Shown here: piece by piece, positions 22,992 to 32,415 of the stretch | How the letters are laid out: every line of letters begins with the position of its first letter | Numbering within the stretch: position 1 is the first letter of the stretch | Source of the DNA: Lantana camara | Lineage: Eukaryota; Streptophyta; Magnoliopsida; Lamiales; Verbenaceae | Direction of reading: 5' to 3' | Assembly: GCA_037501455.1 (NCBI GenBank) | Contig: CM074856.1 | Coordinates: 52,543,001-52,607,000, forward strand | DNA: 64,000 bases | The notes under the pieces: generated by a model | Seen by the model: only the letters and a program-made list of their open reading frames with translations | The model's database searches: none | What the model was told of the DNA's origin: nothing | Position numbers and translations under genes: made by a program

Positions 22992-24816
22992 TCTATATAT
23001 ATATGATTCACAATCCTTCAAGCTATCCACGTGTATGATGATGTGGATAATCCTAATAAATTTTTATTTTATTAGACAAGAAATCTCAAAATCATTAGAC
23101 AAAAATCTCATTAAATTTTACAACTCTTTAAATTAAAATTAGCCTGAAAATTTCAAAATCTTCTGTCATATAAATCTCAAAATTTATTACTAAGAAATGT
23201 TTGAATTCAAAATCAAGAGATTTATATTAGTTAAAAAAAAATTCAAATTTAAATTAGCAAGCTGATAAAAAATTCAAAAATTTAAGCTACCAAACGTATA
23301 ACTCTCCACGTTTATTTCTCAAATTCTATTAATTAAGTAGAATAATTTGAATTTTAAACCTAACCATACTATGGAAATATCAAATTCTGTTATCACATAA
23401 ATCCCTAATCTAATGCAGAAATCACTTTAAACTTCAATATATTAATCAAATAAATAATATTTTTAAATATTTAATGATTATCTAAGATTTTATGACTTTT
23501 TAAATTAAAACTACAGTAAAAATATCAATATCTTCTATCATATAAATCAAAAGTTGTTAGTAAGAAATGTTTGAATTTAAAATAAAATTATTATTAATAT
23601 TAAATCTAATTTAATCAACTAAAATATTAAATATCTATCGGATAAGATTATTATGGTGCTATATATAGGTGGGTGGAAAAATCCTATATCATCTATCTCT
23701 CAAATTTATAAAACCACTATCTCATATTTATAAATCTTCATCATCATCCGGAAGATATTCCTTTTTATGAATCAATATAAAACCTTCATCTTTCTATATG
23801 ATTGATTCAAAAGAAACCAACGCCTCCCAAAACAAGATTATGCAAAAAATGTAGATCAAATTGTTTTAATTTGGTTTTACGATAAAATTATGTTTAAGTA
23901 ATTCGACCATGTGGTCTGCTATGAAATCCATATTCCTCGACTATGAACAGGTAAAAGGGATTCCTTTCTTGAATTGTTATCTTATTAATAATTTTTTATT
24001 AATTTCATAATATATGCATCTTTTATATATATATTTATTAACTATCTTATTATTTTAAATGCAGGAAAGTGACAACAACTCCATAATTATTTGCTATTTC
24101 ATCGAAGTTTGAAACGAACTTCATTTATATCCTATCATAATTTATTTAGAAGTGCAAATGCCTTGAAGGAATATTTCCATTTAGGGTATTGTTCTTATTC
24201 TTAATTTATCTATTTTTTATGATTATTGTGTTATTTGTAATATTATATTATTAATTTATTTATTTTGCTGCAGATATGGTGGAAGGAGTTTTGATTATTC
24301 ATTCCTACATTCTTGATGTCATAAGGATGGCAACATGTATGTATTTGTTTTGGTAGCAAACGAAACCATCAAAATTGGTATATTATAAATTTGTTCGTAA
24401 TCCTTTTATTTTGAATATGAATATTATATTATTTTTTGTGGTAGATTATTAATTTATTTGTTTGTATGCAGATGCGATGAAAGAAGTTTTCACTATTTAT
24501 TCCTACACGATAGCTTCAACATGATGGCTTCAACAAATATTTTTTTTTTCTTTCATATTTTGAAAATAATTGCCGTGTATTACTCATTATGAGTTATGAC
24601 TTTCTATTTTTTTTTTTTACATATTTTTCAATAATCGCCATGTATTACTTATTATGAGTTATGAGTTTGATTAAAATAATTAATATTTTTTATTTTTAAG
24701 TAAATTATAATTGATTTTTATTATATTATATAATGTGATCTTGAAATGGTTAAATTACTTAAAAGTGTCATATTTAAAAAATGGTGGCCCGTGCCTTGGC
24801 ACGGGTTTAATACTAG
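22992..24816 (+). mobile_element. Probable non-autonomous Helitron
   Basis: The 3' end has the classic signature: a perfect 8-bp hairpin CCCGTGCC-TT-GGCACGGG at 24,788-24,805, seven bases, then CTAG at 24,813-24,816 followed by T. A matching 5' end, TCTATATATATATATGATTC preceded by A, is at 22,992, giving the expected insertion between A and T. The interior is AT-rich with no helicase or Rep sequence, so it would depend on proteins supplied elsewhere. The 3' end is convincing; the 5' end is an inference. Confidence 0.65.
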
Positions 24817-24819
24817 TTT

Positions 24820-25122
24820 ACCATATAATTTCTAAACCTTACATTGCTTTTAAGGTTCCTGATGTCCGTTAAGTTGGTTAGTTATCTTTTCTAAATTGTC
24901 TCTAAGTTTATTATAAATACATCCCTACAGAATTTCTTTTTAATAATAAAACGATCCTTATTCGTTTTGGAATTTCGAAAAAACAGCTGATTAATTTTAC
25001 GAAACTCTAACGGACGTCAGGGATCTCAAACGAAATGTAAAGTTTAGAAACTATATTATAAATACATAAAAACTAGGGATTGAGTTGTAATTAGCTCAAA
25101 CTGAAGGTAATCGGATGTAATT

Positions 25123-25124
<2 letters not shown>
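24820..25124. mobile_element. Fold-back element, MITE-like, left end missing
   Basis: Inverted arms: TTTCTAAACCTTACATTGC...GGTTCCTGATGTCCGTTA near 24,828-24,875 against TAACGGACGTCAGGGATC...ATGTAAAGTTTAGAAA near 25,010-25,056. The right side continues with TTGTAATTAGCTCAAACTGAAGG, which has no left counterpart, so the left end is truncated. The wording resembles the intact element at 39,118-39,493. Confidence 0.55.

Positions 25125-25125
<1 letters not shown>

Positions 25126-25157
<32 letters not shown>
25126..25157. repeat. (TA)n microsatellite
   Basis: About sixteen TA units, immediately 5' of the ELF4-like gene region; it may double as AT-rich promoter sequence. Confidence 0.9.
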
Positions 25158-25165
<8 letters not shown>

Positions 25166-25292
25166 TAATTTAGAGATAATAAGAAAAATAAGACAGGTGG
25201 GAAAAGAAGCGAATAGAAAGAGAGCAGCACGAAGCAAATAATATTTTACAGAGAGTAAGGGTGGGTCGGAGAGTGACTGTCAAATCTACATA

Positions 25293-25371
25293 TTCTCTCT
25301 CCCCTCTCTCTCTCTCTCTTACCGAGATTCGATTAAATCGCCGATCTTTCCAACTCTTTCAATCTCTGTCT

Positions 25372-25404
<33 letters not shown>
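25293..25404 (+). repeat. CT-rich microsatellites in the ELF4-like 5' leader
   Basis: Two CT runs (about 25,293-25,319 and 25,375-25,404) lie just upstream of a consensus splice donor. CT repeats are common in plant 5' untranslated leaders. Confidence 0.7.
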
Positions 25405-25406
<2 letters not shown>

Positions 25407-25433
25407 CCATAATAATGTTCACAGTTCTTCAAG

Positions 25434-26682
25434 GTACGTGAAACTAAATGTATACACTCTCCATCTGCTGCATATGCATACATATATCCATTTATATCTT
25501 CATACATATCTGTAAATATCATTGATTTCCCATGATTCTCGAGGGATTACGTGTTCTAGTGTGGTTCTTGAAGGAAAATTCATGCCTTTTTTCATTGAAA
25601 ATTGCTTCTCCACCTCCCATGTTTCTGGGTTTTCTTTGAATATTTCATGTTCGCTGTGAGAGTGTGTTTTTCGTCTTCAATTTGAGATCTTTATGGGTTT
25701 TCTTGATTCATTGTGTTGCTTTAATGGGTCACAGCCATGTGGGTTTATTTTTTTATTCTTCTTTTTTAATTTATTTTTGCTTCTTGAATTTAAGAAGAAA
25801 AAAAAATAACGAAGAATTCTGTCATATGATAGCCCCTCTGGAACTGCAATCCTTTCTGGTGTACGGTTCCAGCATTTGAATTCCCGATTTCGTCCTTGTT
25901 TTCTCTGCCTTTTTCAGGATTTCACATAAACCCTCATTTGGTTGCTACAAATGGCTAAATCTTTTTCTTTTTTGATCCAGCTAAATTAATCTTTTTCATT
26001 ACTGGGTTTAAAGTGGGGAATACTAATTGTTCTTGCTTCTGTTCATCTTTTTCAAGACTGGGTTTTTGTTTTTTCCTGGAATAATTACACTTTTTTATGA
26101 GAGTTAATGCCATGTTTGAACTGCATCATTGACTGTTCTTGAGATTCTTGGTTTGAAATTCTGAGCTTTAACTTTAGGTGTTCCTTTTTCATTGGGTTTT
26201 CCTGAGTGCATTATAAAAAGTTGTCCTTTTTATGAAAATGGGATCTCCCTTTTCAAGACTCATCATATATCCCTTCAGAATAATAATATTAATAATTATT
26301 GACCTATTAATCAGGACACTAATCAGCACTGTCTTCTCATAATTATAATGGGAAAATGATTTTTAGCATACTAACAAGATTGATAAATTGTTTAAGTATT
26401 TGTGTTTGATCTTTTTGTGAAAAGCAGCACCATCCATGGGGGGGTTTGAGGGGTGTGGGGGGTGTCATGATATCAAGTTCAGACCTTGTCTCATTTGCCC
26501 AGTTTGTCTGTAAACAATTGCAAAGCCTATCATGTTTTGTCTGGGCTTTTTGTCAATGTAAGCAAGTACAGATGAGAAGATATGATGATGGCCATTCCTC
26601 AAAATAAACAATTATATAATTCAAATTGTTGCCATATTGTCTCTTCTTGCTTATACTAAATGTTTCTTATTATGGGTTCCAG
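25434..26682 (+). other. Intron in the 5' untranslated region of the ELF4-like gene
   Basis: A strong donor (CAAG/GTACGTG) at 25,434 follows the CT-rich leader. A plausible acceptor (GGTTCCAG) ends at 26,682, 95 bases before the start codon. The span is T-rich and has no coding potential, as expected for an intron. Other acceptors cannot be excluded. Confidence 0.5.
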
Positions 26683-26777
26683 TCGGGTCGAGTCTCACGT
26701 TTATGCGTCCGTGTTTGTTTCTCAGTGCAATCTAACGTTTGATCGGGATAACTCAATCCGTTTGCCCTGGATTAGTA

Positions 26778-27110
26778 ATGGATGGGGATGCCTTATCAGG
26801 CCTTGGAAATGGCAGCACTCAATTGAATGGCAAAATGCTGCAGACTTTTCAGAAGAGCTTCGTTCAAGTTCAGACGATCCTCGATCAGAACCGGCTGCTA
26901 ATCAACGAGATTAATCAGAATCACGAGTCGAAGATCCCCGATAATCTGAGCAGAAATGTGGGATTGATTAAAGAGCTGAATAATAACATCAGAAGGGTTG
27001 TTGATCTCTACTCTGATCTTTCAACTTCCTTCACTAAATCAATGGATGTCAATTCATCTGAGGGTGACTCAAGTGGGAAAGCTGCTCACAAGAGAATCAG
27101 GCCCGGTTAA
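26778..27110 (+). CDS. ELF4-like protein (EARLY FLOWERING 4 family, DUF1313)
   Basis: 110 residues in one coding exon: MDGDALSGLGNG, then the conserved helical core with LQTFQKSFVQVQTILDQNR and LLINEINQNHESKIPDNLSR and VGLIKELNNNIRRVVDLYSD, ending GKAAHKRIRPG. The core identifies the ELF4 family. The C-terminus and the DGDALSGLGNG start point to the ELF4-like 3/4 branch rather than ELF4 itself. Family members are small nuclear proteins of the plant circadian clock; ELF4 joins ELF3 and LUX in the evening complex, while ELF4-like proteins have related but less defined roles. The ATG at 26,778 is preferred because upstream in-frame sequence is unlike the family and splices from a leader intron. 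The frame is intact. Confidence 0.93.
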   Translation: MDGDALSGLGNGSTQLNGKMLQTFQKSFVQVQTILDQNRLLINEINQNHESKIPDNLSRNVGLIKELNNNIRRVVDLYSDLSTSFTKSMDVNSSEGDSSGKAAHKRIRPG

Positions 27111-29056
27111 TTTTGATCCCTCTTTTCTTGATTCTTTTTTACTTTGCATGTTAATTAGATTTATTATAATGTTTAAGTTGTAACTCTAGTTTCAATATTC
27201 CCCTTTGCAGCCCTCTAGTTAACTTTATCTAATTAATTAGTGACTCAATTCACTCACACTTAGAATTTTCTTCGTGAGCAATAATAGTAGCCTGTACTTT
27301 CACAATATTGTAATTCTTGTATTAGAGCTGATCTAATTGAATCAAGAATGCTTGTATTAGTAGGTGAATTACTTGGTGAGAATATCTCTAAAGTGGGTTG
27401 CCCACGATCAAATCATATATGATAATATCAACATTTTACTTTATTTTAGATTATAGAGTACTCTCATATCGATGGATAATTACTTGGGTGAAAATGTGTC
27501 CTACTGGGCTAATTACATTCAACCGATAAAATGATATCAACATTTTACTTTATTATATGACCAAACTTCTATTTAATAACTTAAAATTTTCAATTGGGCA
27601 TCTTCATATCTCCCCTATCAAGAATTTTTTGTTAAAGTTTTATGCTCTTTTAATGTTGTCGTAAATTTACATGTTGATTGGGGAAAGTTGATTTGGTCCT
27701 CATTTAATAATCAAGCTTGCTCATGAGTTTCGGTGGCCCCCATTAATGTGATTTTTTCATGGAAGGCAACTTTAAATGTGGTGGGCTTTTGCTTTTTTGC
27801 TGTTTGTCAAAAAGGGCTAATGTCATGCATGGGTTTTTAAAAGATTTCATAGATCACAATTCACACATTCTCTTTTAAATGGAGTTTTCTGGTCCAAAAA
27901 AATTGAGTCCCCAACTTTAAGGGTTCTCTACACTCCATACGATGAAATAAACGGGAGGATGTAAATCAGATATTCAATGGCGTGTTAAGAGGGAAGTGTG
28001 TTTCCACAAGTCTACAAGGAGTCTACATCAAAGTCGATTTTGGGTTCAAGAATGATGTTCTCATACTACATATTATGGGATTTGAACCTTGCACCTTATA
28101 ACAAATTCATTCATTTGAAAGTAACTCAGCTCCGCCCTAAGGGATTTAAGTGGAGTTTTCTTGTTCTACTTTATGTGGATGGAAGCAACTCACTTTTATA
28201 TATTCCCATTGCAATCCTTAGCCCATAAGCCAATTTCTTCCAAAATACTTGAAGAAACTGAAGAAATACTGAAAGTGATGAAGGGGTGGCAGATTCTGTT
28301 TTCAGCCCTTTTCCCATGAAAAATGAAAGCTTTATTATGTATGGGGAGTGAGGGAGAGCAGATGCAGAGCACACATGAGATGAAAAAGGTCAGTGCAAAG
28401 ATGCTCTGAAACAATTGAAGGGGGAAAAGCAGCTTTAGGTAAGTCTTTTTAGTTCCCAATCACAGTCCACCACAGAAACAGAATCTGAGATAACAGATGA
28501 TGATGGTCTTTTTGACCCTTTTTTTTTTTTTTTTATTCATTCTTTATGTTCCTTGTTTTATTCCAGCTAGTGACATTTAATCTCTTGGATGTCGTTAACT
28601 GGGCAGGAAAATGTTGGGGAATTCGGCGGGAGTCCATGGTGCCATACCCTACAAAAAGTTTGTCCTCATCATAAATATTAGAATACTGAGATTAGATTGA
28701 AAATATTTTTGTTTTGCATAGTAATTTCGTTTCAATTTTTGAATTGTGCATGTTTGAATTGGAGACTGTACTCATAGGAGTCAGCTCTAGAGTAACAATA
28801 CCGACGTACGTGTTGGTCATAAGTTGTGTCGCATTGCGATGAGGACACCGTGATTTTAGAAAAAGAGTGATAGTGATACTAAAATTATAAATAACAATAT
28901 GTTTGTAAATAAGTAAAAGTTCAAATCTAGTAAATGAACATCCCTTTTAAAGAGTGATTAGAACTAATTTTAAGTCTGTACTCAATAAATTTAAAAATTA
29001 TATTAGTGTCCCTGCCCATAAACGTATCAACTCGAGACATAACCGTAGAGTGTGTG
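27111..29056. other. Intergenic region, 3' of ELF4-like gene
   Basis: It holds the 3' untranslated region of the ELF4-like gene and then AT-rich DNA. Around 27,360-27,550 two related phrases (ACTTGGTGAGAATATCTCTAAAG and ACTTGGGTGAAAATGTGTCC, each followed by an ATGATATCAACATTTTACTTT copy) form a short direct repeat. No coding region was recognised. Confidence 0.6.
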
Positions 29057-29107
29057 TGCATTTACTGACTTTCAGAATATTTTGTATATATATCAAGTAT
29101 AGATGTG
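29057..29107 (+). repeat. Left flanking repeat R1 of the virus segment
   Basis: TGCATTTACTGACTTTC and the next 33 bases match 38,128-38,178 in the same orientation at roughly 85 percent. It marks the left edge of the integrated segment, either as viral terminal redundancy or as duplicated flank. Confidence 0.65.
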
Positions 29108-29306
29108 TGCATTTGGACATTTTCTAATACTAGTGTGAACACAAAACTACTTTATAAAAGTAGTGTACTTTTAAAACACTTTATAAAAATGGTGTTATAC
29201 GTTATTGGCATAAGCGGAACTCCAAAATCATGACACAGCTGATATTTTCTTACAAATCAATACTAGAAACTTTTGAAATATTATATTTTCACCCACAATA
29301 CTTTTT
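29108..29306. other. Non-coding left end of virus segment
   Basis: AT-rich, with short inverted repeats around ACTACTTTATAAAAGTAGTG near 29,145-29,170. A 22-base phrase at about 29,213 (GCGGAACTCCAAAATCATG) closely matches one at 38,038 near the right end. Confidence 0.45.
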
Positions 29307-29489
29307 ATGAAAAACTATAGCAAATATTTAACGGATTTATACAAAGAATATAACAACCATAAAAACCTATACTTAATAGCAAGAAATAATGGACACTGGT
29401 ATATTGCTAGATATCATAAAAGTTGGATAGAATACTATCAAGAACAGATACAAAAAACTATTCTAATACTAAAACGATTTCAACGATAA
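29307..29489 (+). CDS. Small virus ORF, 60 residues, unknown
   Basis: Lysine- and tyrosine-rich peptide starting MKNYSKYLTDLYKEYNNHK. No recognised domain. The stop is two bases before the ATG of the next ORF at 29,492, the tight spacing seen through the whole array, which supports real translation. Nothing upstream indicates a start other than the first ATG. Confidence 0.55.
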   Translation: MKNYSKYLTDLYKEYNNHKNLYLIARNNGHWYIARYHKSWIEYYQEQIQKTILILKRFQR

Positions 29490-29491
29490 AT

Positions 29492-29836
29492 ATGGATCAA
29501 TATCAAAAACAATTAAAACGTCAAGAAATAAGAAAGATAAGAGAAAAAATTAAACAAAAAACGGACATATTAACTAAAACAACTAATCCAGCAGAATATG
29601 AAAAGATAGAAAAAATTATTCAAAGCCTTAGACTGTTCGAAGAAAATCTTATAAAAAATAGAATACATGATCCCACTACTATTACAATACTAGAAGAATA
29701 TATTAAATTTATAAAACTATCAAATGAATTAATAGATCAAACAGAAGTAATACCAGAACTCATAGAAGAAAATAAAAGAGTAATAAAACGGTGTCGTGAA
29801 GAAATAACTAAATTAAACATACTTTCTTCAGCATGA
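29492..29836 (+). CDS. Small virus ORF, 114 residues, alpha type (copy 1)
   Basis: Starts MDQYQKQLKRQEIRKIREKI and ends LNILSSA. Charged and likely helical, with no known domain. It is clearly related to the ORF at 30,045-30,371 in start, spacing of charged residues and identical last five residues (ILSSA), so the two are duplicates. The stop overlaps the next start as ATGA (29,833-29,836), the arrangement expected for reinitiation on a polycistronic RNA with the help of the viral transactivator. Position between primer site and coat gene corresponds to the small ORFs of soymoviruses, whose roles are mostly unknown. Confidence 0.7.
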   Translation: MDQYQKQLKRQEIRKIREKIKQKTDILTKTTNPAEYEKIEKIIQSLRLFEENLIKNRIHDPTTITILEEYIKFIKLSNELIDQTEVIPELIEENKRVIKRCREEITKLNILSSA

Positions 29837-30042
29837 ATAAACAAAGAAAAATAAAAATAGATATTACAAAATCAGGGAAAAGACTAGAAAGTGCATTAAA
29901 ATACAAGTCTATCATGAAAAAGATATTCATATGTCCAAATGAAAGAAATGAGATTAAAAATATAATAAATAATGATAAACAAATTAAAATAATAAATAAA
30001 ACGTTTGTAGAAAAAATATATAAACAAGAAATAAATGGATAA
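29833..30042 (+). CDS. Small virus ORF, 69 residues, beta type (copy 1)
   Basis: Starts MNKQRKIKIDITKSGKRLE and ends KIYKQEING. It resembles the 94-residue ORF at 37,654 at both ends (a K-I-x-x-D...I-T...R-L pattern at the start; F-x-x-K-I-x-x-x-E-I-N-G at the end) but lacks about 25 residues in the middle. The start overlaps the previous stop (ATGA), and the next ORF begins two bases after its stop. Lysine-rich with no recognised domain. Confidence 0.65.
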   Translation: MNKQRKIKIDITKSGKRLESALKYKSIMKKIFICPNERNEIKNIINNDKQIKIINKTFVEKIYKQEING

Positions 30043-30044
30043 AA

Positions 30045-30371
30045 ATGGATCAATTTAATAAACAAATAAAACGAAGAGAATTAAGACTAATTCGAAGTAT
30101 AATAAAACAAGAAACTCTAGTTTTAAACTCAATAACTCATCCAACAAACTATAAAATTCAAGAAGAAATTCTCAATAGTAAGAAACGCAGAGAAAAACAA
30201 CTCTTGAGAAATGAAATATACACTCCAGTTAATTTGATACGATTAGAAAAATACATGACATGGTTAAAACAACATAACAAAGAAACGGAAGAATTTAAAG
30301 AACAAACTGAAAATACACTAAAATGGTGCCAGAGACTAAGAACTAAAATAAATATACTTTCGTCAGCATGA
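30045..30371 (+). CDS. Small virus ORF, 108 residues, alpha type (copy 2)
   Basis: Starts MDQFNKQIKRRELRLIRSII and ends INILSSA. Related along its length to the ORF at 29,492 and therefore a tandem duplicate separated by the beta ORF. Its stop again overlaps the next ATG as ATGA (30,368-30,371), the same junction as at copy 1, which suggests the duplication unit included the stop-start junction. No recognised domain; highly charged and probably helical. Confidence 0.7.
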   Translation: MDQFNKQIKRRELRLIRSIIKQETLVLNSITHPTNYKIQEEILNSKKRREKQLLRNEIYTPVNLIRLEKYMTWLKQHNKETEEFKEQTENTLKWCQRLRTKINILSSA

Positions 30372-30943
30372 GTTTTACACAAGAATTACAAAAATTCGTG
30401 GAAACATTAAACGAACAAATACAATCTCTAACTAATACAGTGCAAACATTAACAGAACAATTAAAGAATACTAATGAAAAGATGTCTCAACTTGAACATA
30501 CTATTACAAACATCAATAATAATCAAGAAATAGAATCATATTATAAAATAGATCACAACATTTTCTCTTGTCATCAGGAGGGGGGAGAATATCCACATTT
30601 ATTTCACACTACTACAAACCCACAATTAAACACTATTATAGATATGTTACAACAAATTCTTTTAGATAAAAAACAGAACGTTATAAATGAAATAGACAAT
30701 ACACAAGAAATTTTAGATAAACTTCTACGAGAACTTAGAGGAAAACAAGTGGAAAACCAAATAGGTACATCTGAAGAAAAACAAATAATACTTCCTATGT
30801 CAAATTGTCAGGAATTATTAATACAATTAAAAGAAGTAATTATACGAAAAGAATATTCTAGACATATAACTATTGCCGATCTTGAAACATATTTTGGAAA
30901 CAAAAATCTCAAACCCTTTCAAATAGAAGCTCCACGATTATAA
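30368..30943 (+). CDS. Virus coiled-coil protein, 191 residues (possible virion-associated protein)
   Basis: The N-terminal 60 residues form a heptad-rich coiled coil (FVETLNEQIQSLTNTVQTL and on), then a short HQEGGEYPHLFH segment, a second helical stretch around IDMLQQILLDKKQNVINEID, and a C-terminal part ending KPFQIEAPRL. A coiled-coil protein directly before the coat gene fits the place of the virion-associated protein of caulimovirids, but sequence alone does not prove it. The start is coupled to the previous stop (ATGA) and the end to the coat start (TAATG at 30,941-30,945). A G-rich purine tract inside it (30,576-30,589) may serve plus-strand DNA synthesis. Confidence 0.7.
   Translation: MSFTQELQKFVETLNEQIQSLTNTVQTLTEQLKNTNEKMSQLEHTITNINNNQEIESYYKIDHNIFSCHQEGGEYPHLFHTTTNPQLNTIIDMLQQILLDKKQNVINEIDNTQEILDKLLRELRGKQVENQIGTSEEKQIILPMSNCQELLIQLKEVIIRKEYSRHITIADLETYFGNKNLKPFQIEAPRL
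30576..30589 (+). other. G-rich purine tract, candidate plus-strand primer site
   Basis: AGGAGGGGGGAGAA stands out in a virus segment that is otherwise very A-rich with few G runs. Caulimovirids start plus-strand DNA at G-rich purine tracts, leaving the discontinuities found in virion DNA. Confidence 0.5.
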
Positions 30944-32415
30944 TGGAAACTTTTCATTTAGAAGAAAAAATTGAAGAATTAAACAATTTATTAGAATCAT
31001 TAAAAATTGTTGATGAAGAAAATAAACAAACCCATACATTAGAAGCTATAAAACCGGAAATGGAAAATGAAGAAGTAATTTATGGATACGAGTCTTCAGA
31101 AGACGATGTGTTAGGAATGGAACACAATTTAAAACAAGAAAAAGATAAGAAAGATATTCCAGAAGCTAGTAACACGAAATGGGAAGAAGAAATTAAAGGG
31201 GAATATTATCAAGAAGATAAATATACTAATCCTCTAAAAAATTCAAGCATACAATACAATTTCAAAAAGGGATACATTCCAAATAAAAAAGGAAGATGGT
31301 CTAAAATACCTGAACAATATATACCTACAAAAGGAATACTAGGAGTCGATGGAATACTAGATTTAGACTGTGTAACAAATAAATCAACACTTATTACTGA
31401 ATGGGCACATAAACTAGGATTAATTATAGAAACCGAAGACAGATTAAGACTAGGAGATTTTAAAACAATTTTCAATTTTGTTCAATATAAAACAATAGGA
31501 AATGTAACACATTACTTAGCCACATTATCAGAAGAACAGAAAACACTCTTGGTAGGAAGAGAATCTATAGATACTTTTTGGAACATAGTTGCAAAAATAT
31601 ACTCAGAATTCATTGGAATACCTATACAAGATTCAGGAATTATATTTAATAAAAGAGAACAAGAAAGAGCAGCATACCATCTTGCGAATACACAAATATT
31701 AGATATGTGCGCTATAGAACACTTTAACTGCGAATATAATATGTATTACTATAATTTATCCAAAGAAGACAGAGAAAAATATCTATCATTATACTTCAAT
31801 AAACTACCTTATCCAGTAGGTCAAATTGTATATGCGGAATTTAAGAAACAAGTAAACGAAGGATTCGCTTCAGAAACACTAGGAGGAGCACAAACTGTAG
31901 TAGAACAATTTTTAGGAGATAAATGCTATGAAAGAGACTTACACAATGCAGTTAAAAACAAAGTCACAATATGTTGTGAGGGAAATCCTCTAGTACCTCA
32001 ACAATACGGAGAAAGTCCATATATAATAAGATCAAACAAAAAAAGAAAATACAAGAGAAAGAATAAAAGATATAGATGGAGAAAGAAACCTAAAAAATGG
32101 ATTGACAATAATAAACATAAATTTCAAAAAAGAAGAAGACGTTTCTTTAGAAAGAAAGAATACAAACCTAAACAGAAATACTGTCCAGAAGGAAAGAAAA
32201 AATGTCAATGCTGGCTTTGCCACGAAGAAGGACACTATGCAAGAGACTGTCCTAAACAACGAAAACAATCAAATAAAAAACTACATATACTTCAAGTAGC
32301 TCAAACATACGATCTAGAACCAATAGAAGAAGACTATTCTGATCTAGAAAACATATACGAAATAGAAACAGTTACAGAATCAGAAAATGATTATAGTTCA
32401 GACGAAGATTTTTAA
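30943..32415 (+). CDS. Virus coat protein (gag-like) with zinc knuckle
   Basis: 490 residues. The N-terminus is acidic (EEKIEELNNLLESL and following). The central part holds the capsid core, with WSKIPEQYIPTKGILGVDG and later VGQIVYAEFKKQVNEGF. A strongly basic stretch near residues 365-420 (KKRKYKRKNKRYRWRKKPKK) would bind nucleic acid or act in nuclear import. The CCHC zinc knuckle has C423, C426, H431 and C436. The C-terminus is acidic again. This is the usual plan of caulimovirid coat proteins, whose precursors have acidic ends removed by the viral protease. It overlaps the previous gene by one base and abuts pol (stop 32,413-32,415, ATG 32,416). The frame is intact. Confidence 0.9.
   Translation: METFHLEEKIEELNNLLESLKIVDEENKQTHTLEAIKPEMENEEVIYGYESSEDDVLGMEHNLKQEKDKKDIPEASNTKWEEEIKGEYYQEDKYTNPLKNSSIQYNFKKGYIPNKKGRWSKIPEQYIPTKGILGVDGILDLDCVTNKSTLITEWAHKLGLIIETEDRLRLGDFKTIFNFVQYKTIGNVTHYLATLSEEQKTLLVGRESIDTFWNIVAKIYSEFIGIPIQDSGIIFNKREQERAAYHLANTQILDMCAIEHFNCEYNMYYYNLSKEDREKYLSLYFNKLPYPVGQIVYAEFKKQVNEGFASETLGGAQTVVEQFLGDKCYERDLHNAVKNKVTICCEGNPLVPQQYGESPYIIRSNKKRKYKRKNKRYRWRKKPKKWIDNNKHKFQKRRRRFFRKKEYKPKQKYCPEGKKKCQCWLCHEEGHYARDCPKQRKQSNKKLHILQVAQTYDLEPIEEDYSDLENIYEIETVTESENDYSSDEDF

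Noticed and set aside
25261..25515. Frame with a leucine-serine run before the ELF4-like gene
   Set aside because: It is produced by CT microsatellites in the 5' leader and ends in the presumed intron.
28171..28459. Minus-strand frames of 67-87 codons in the intergenic region
   Set aside because: No similarity to known proteins that I recognise, hydrophobic T-rich composition, and no promoter or splice context.
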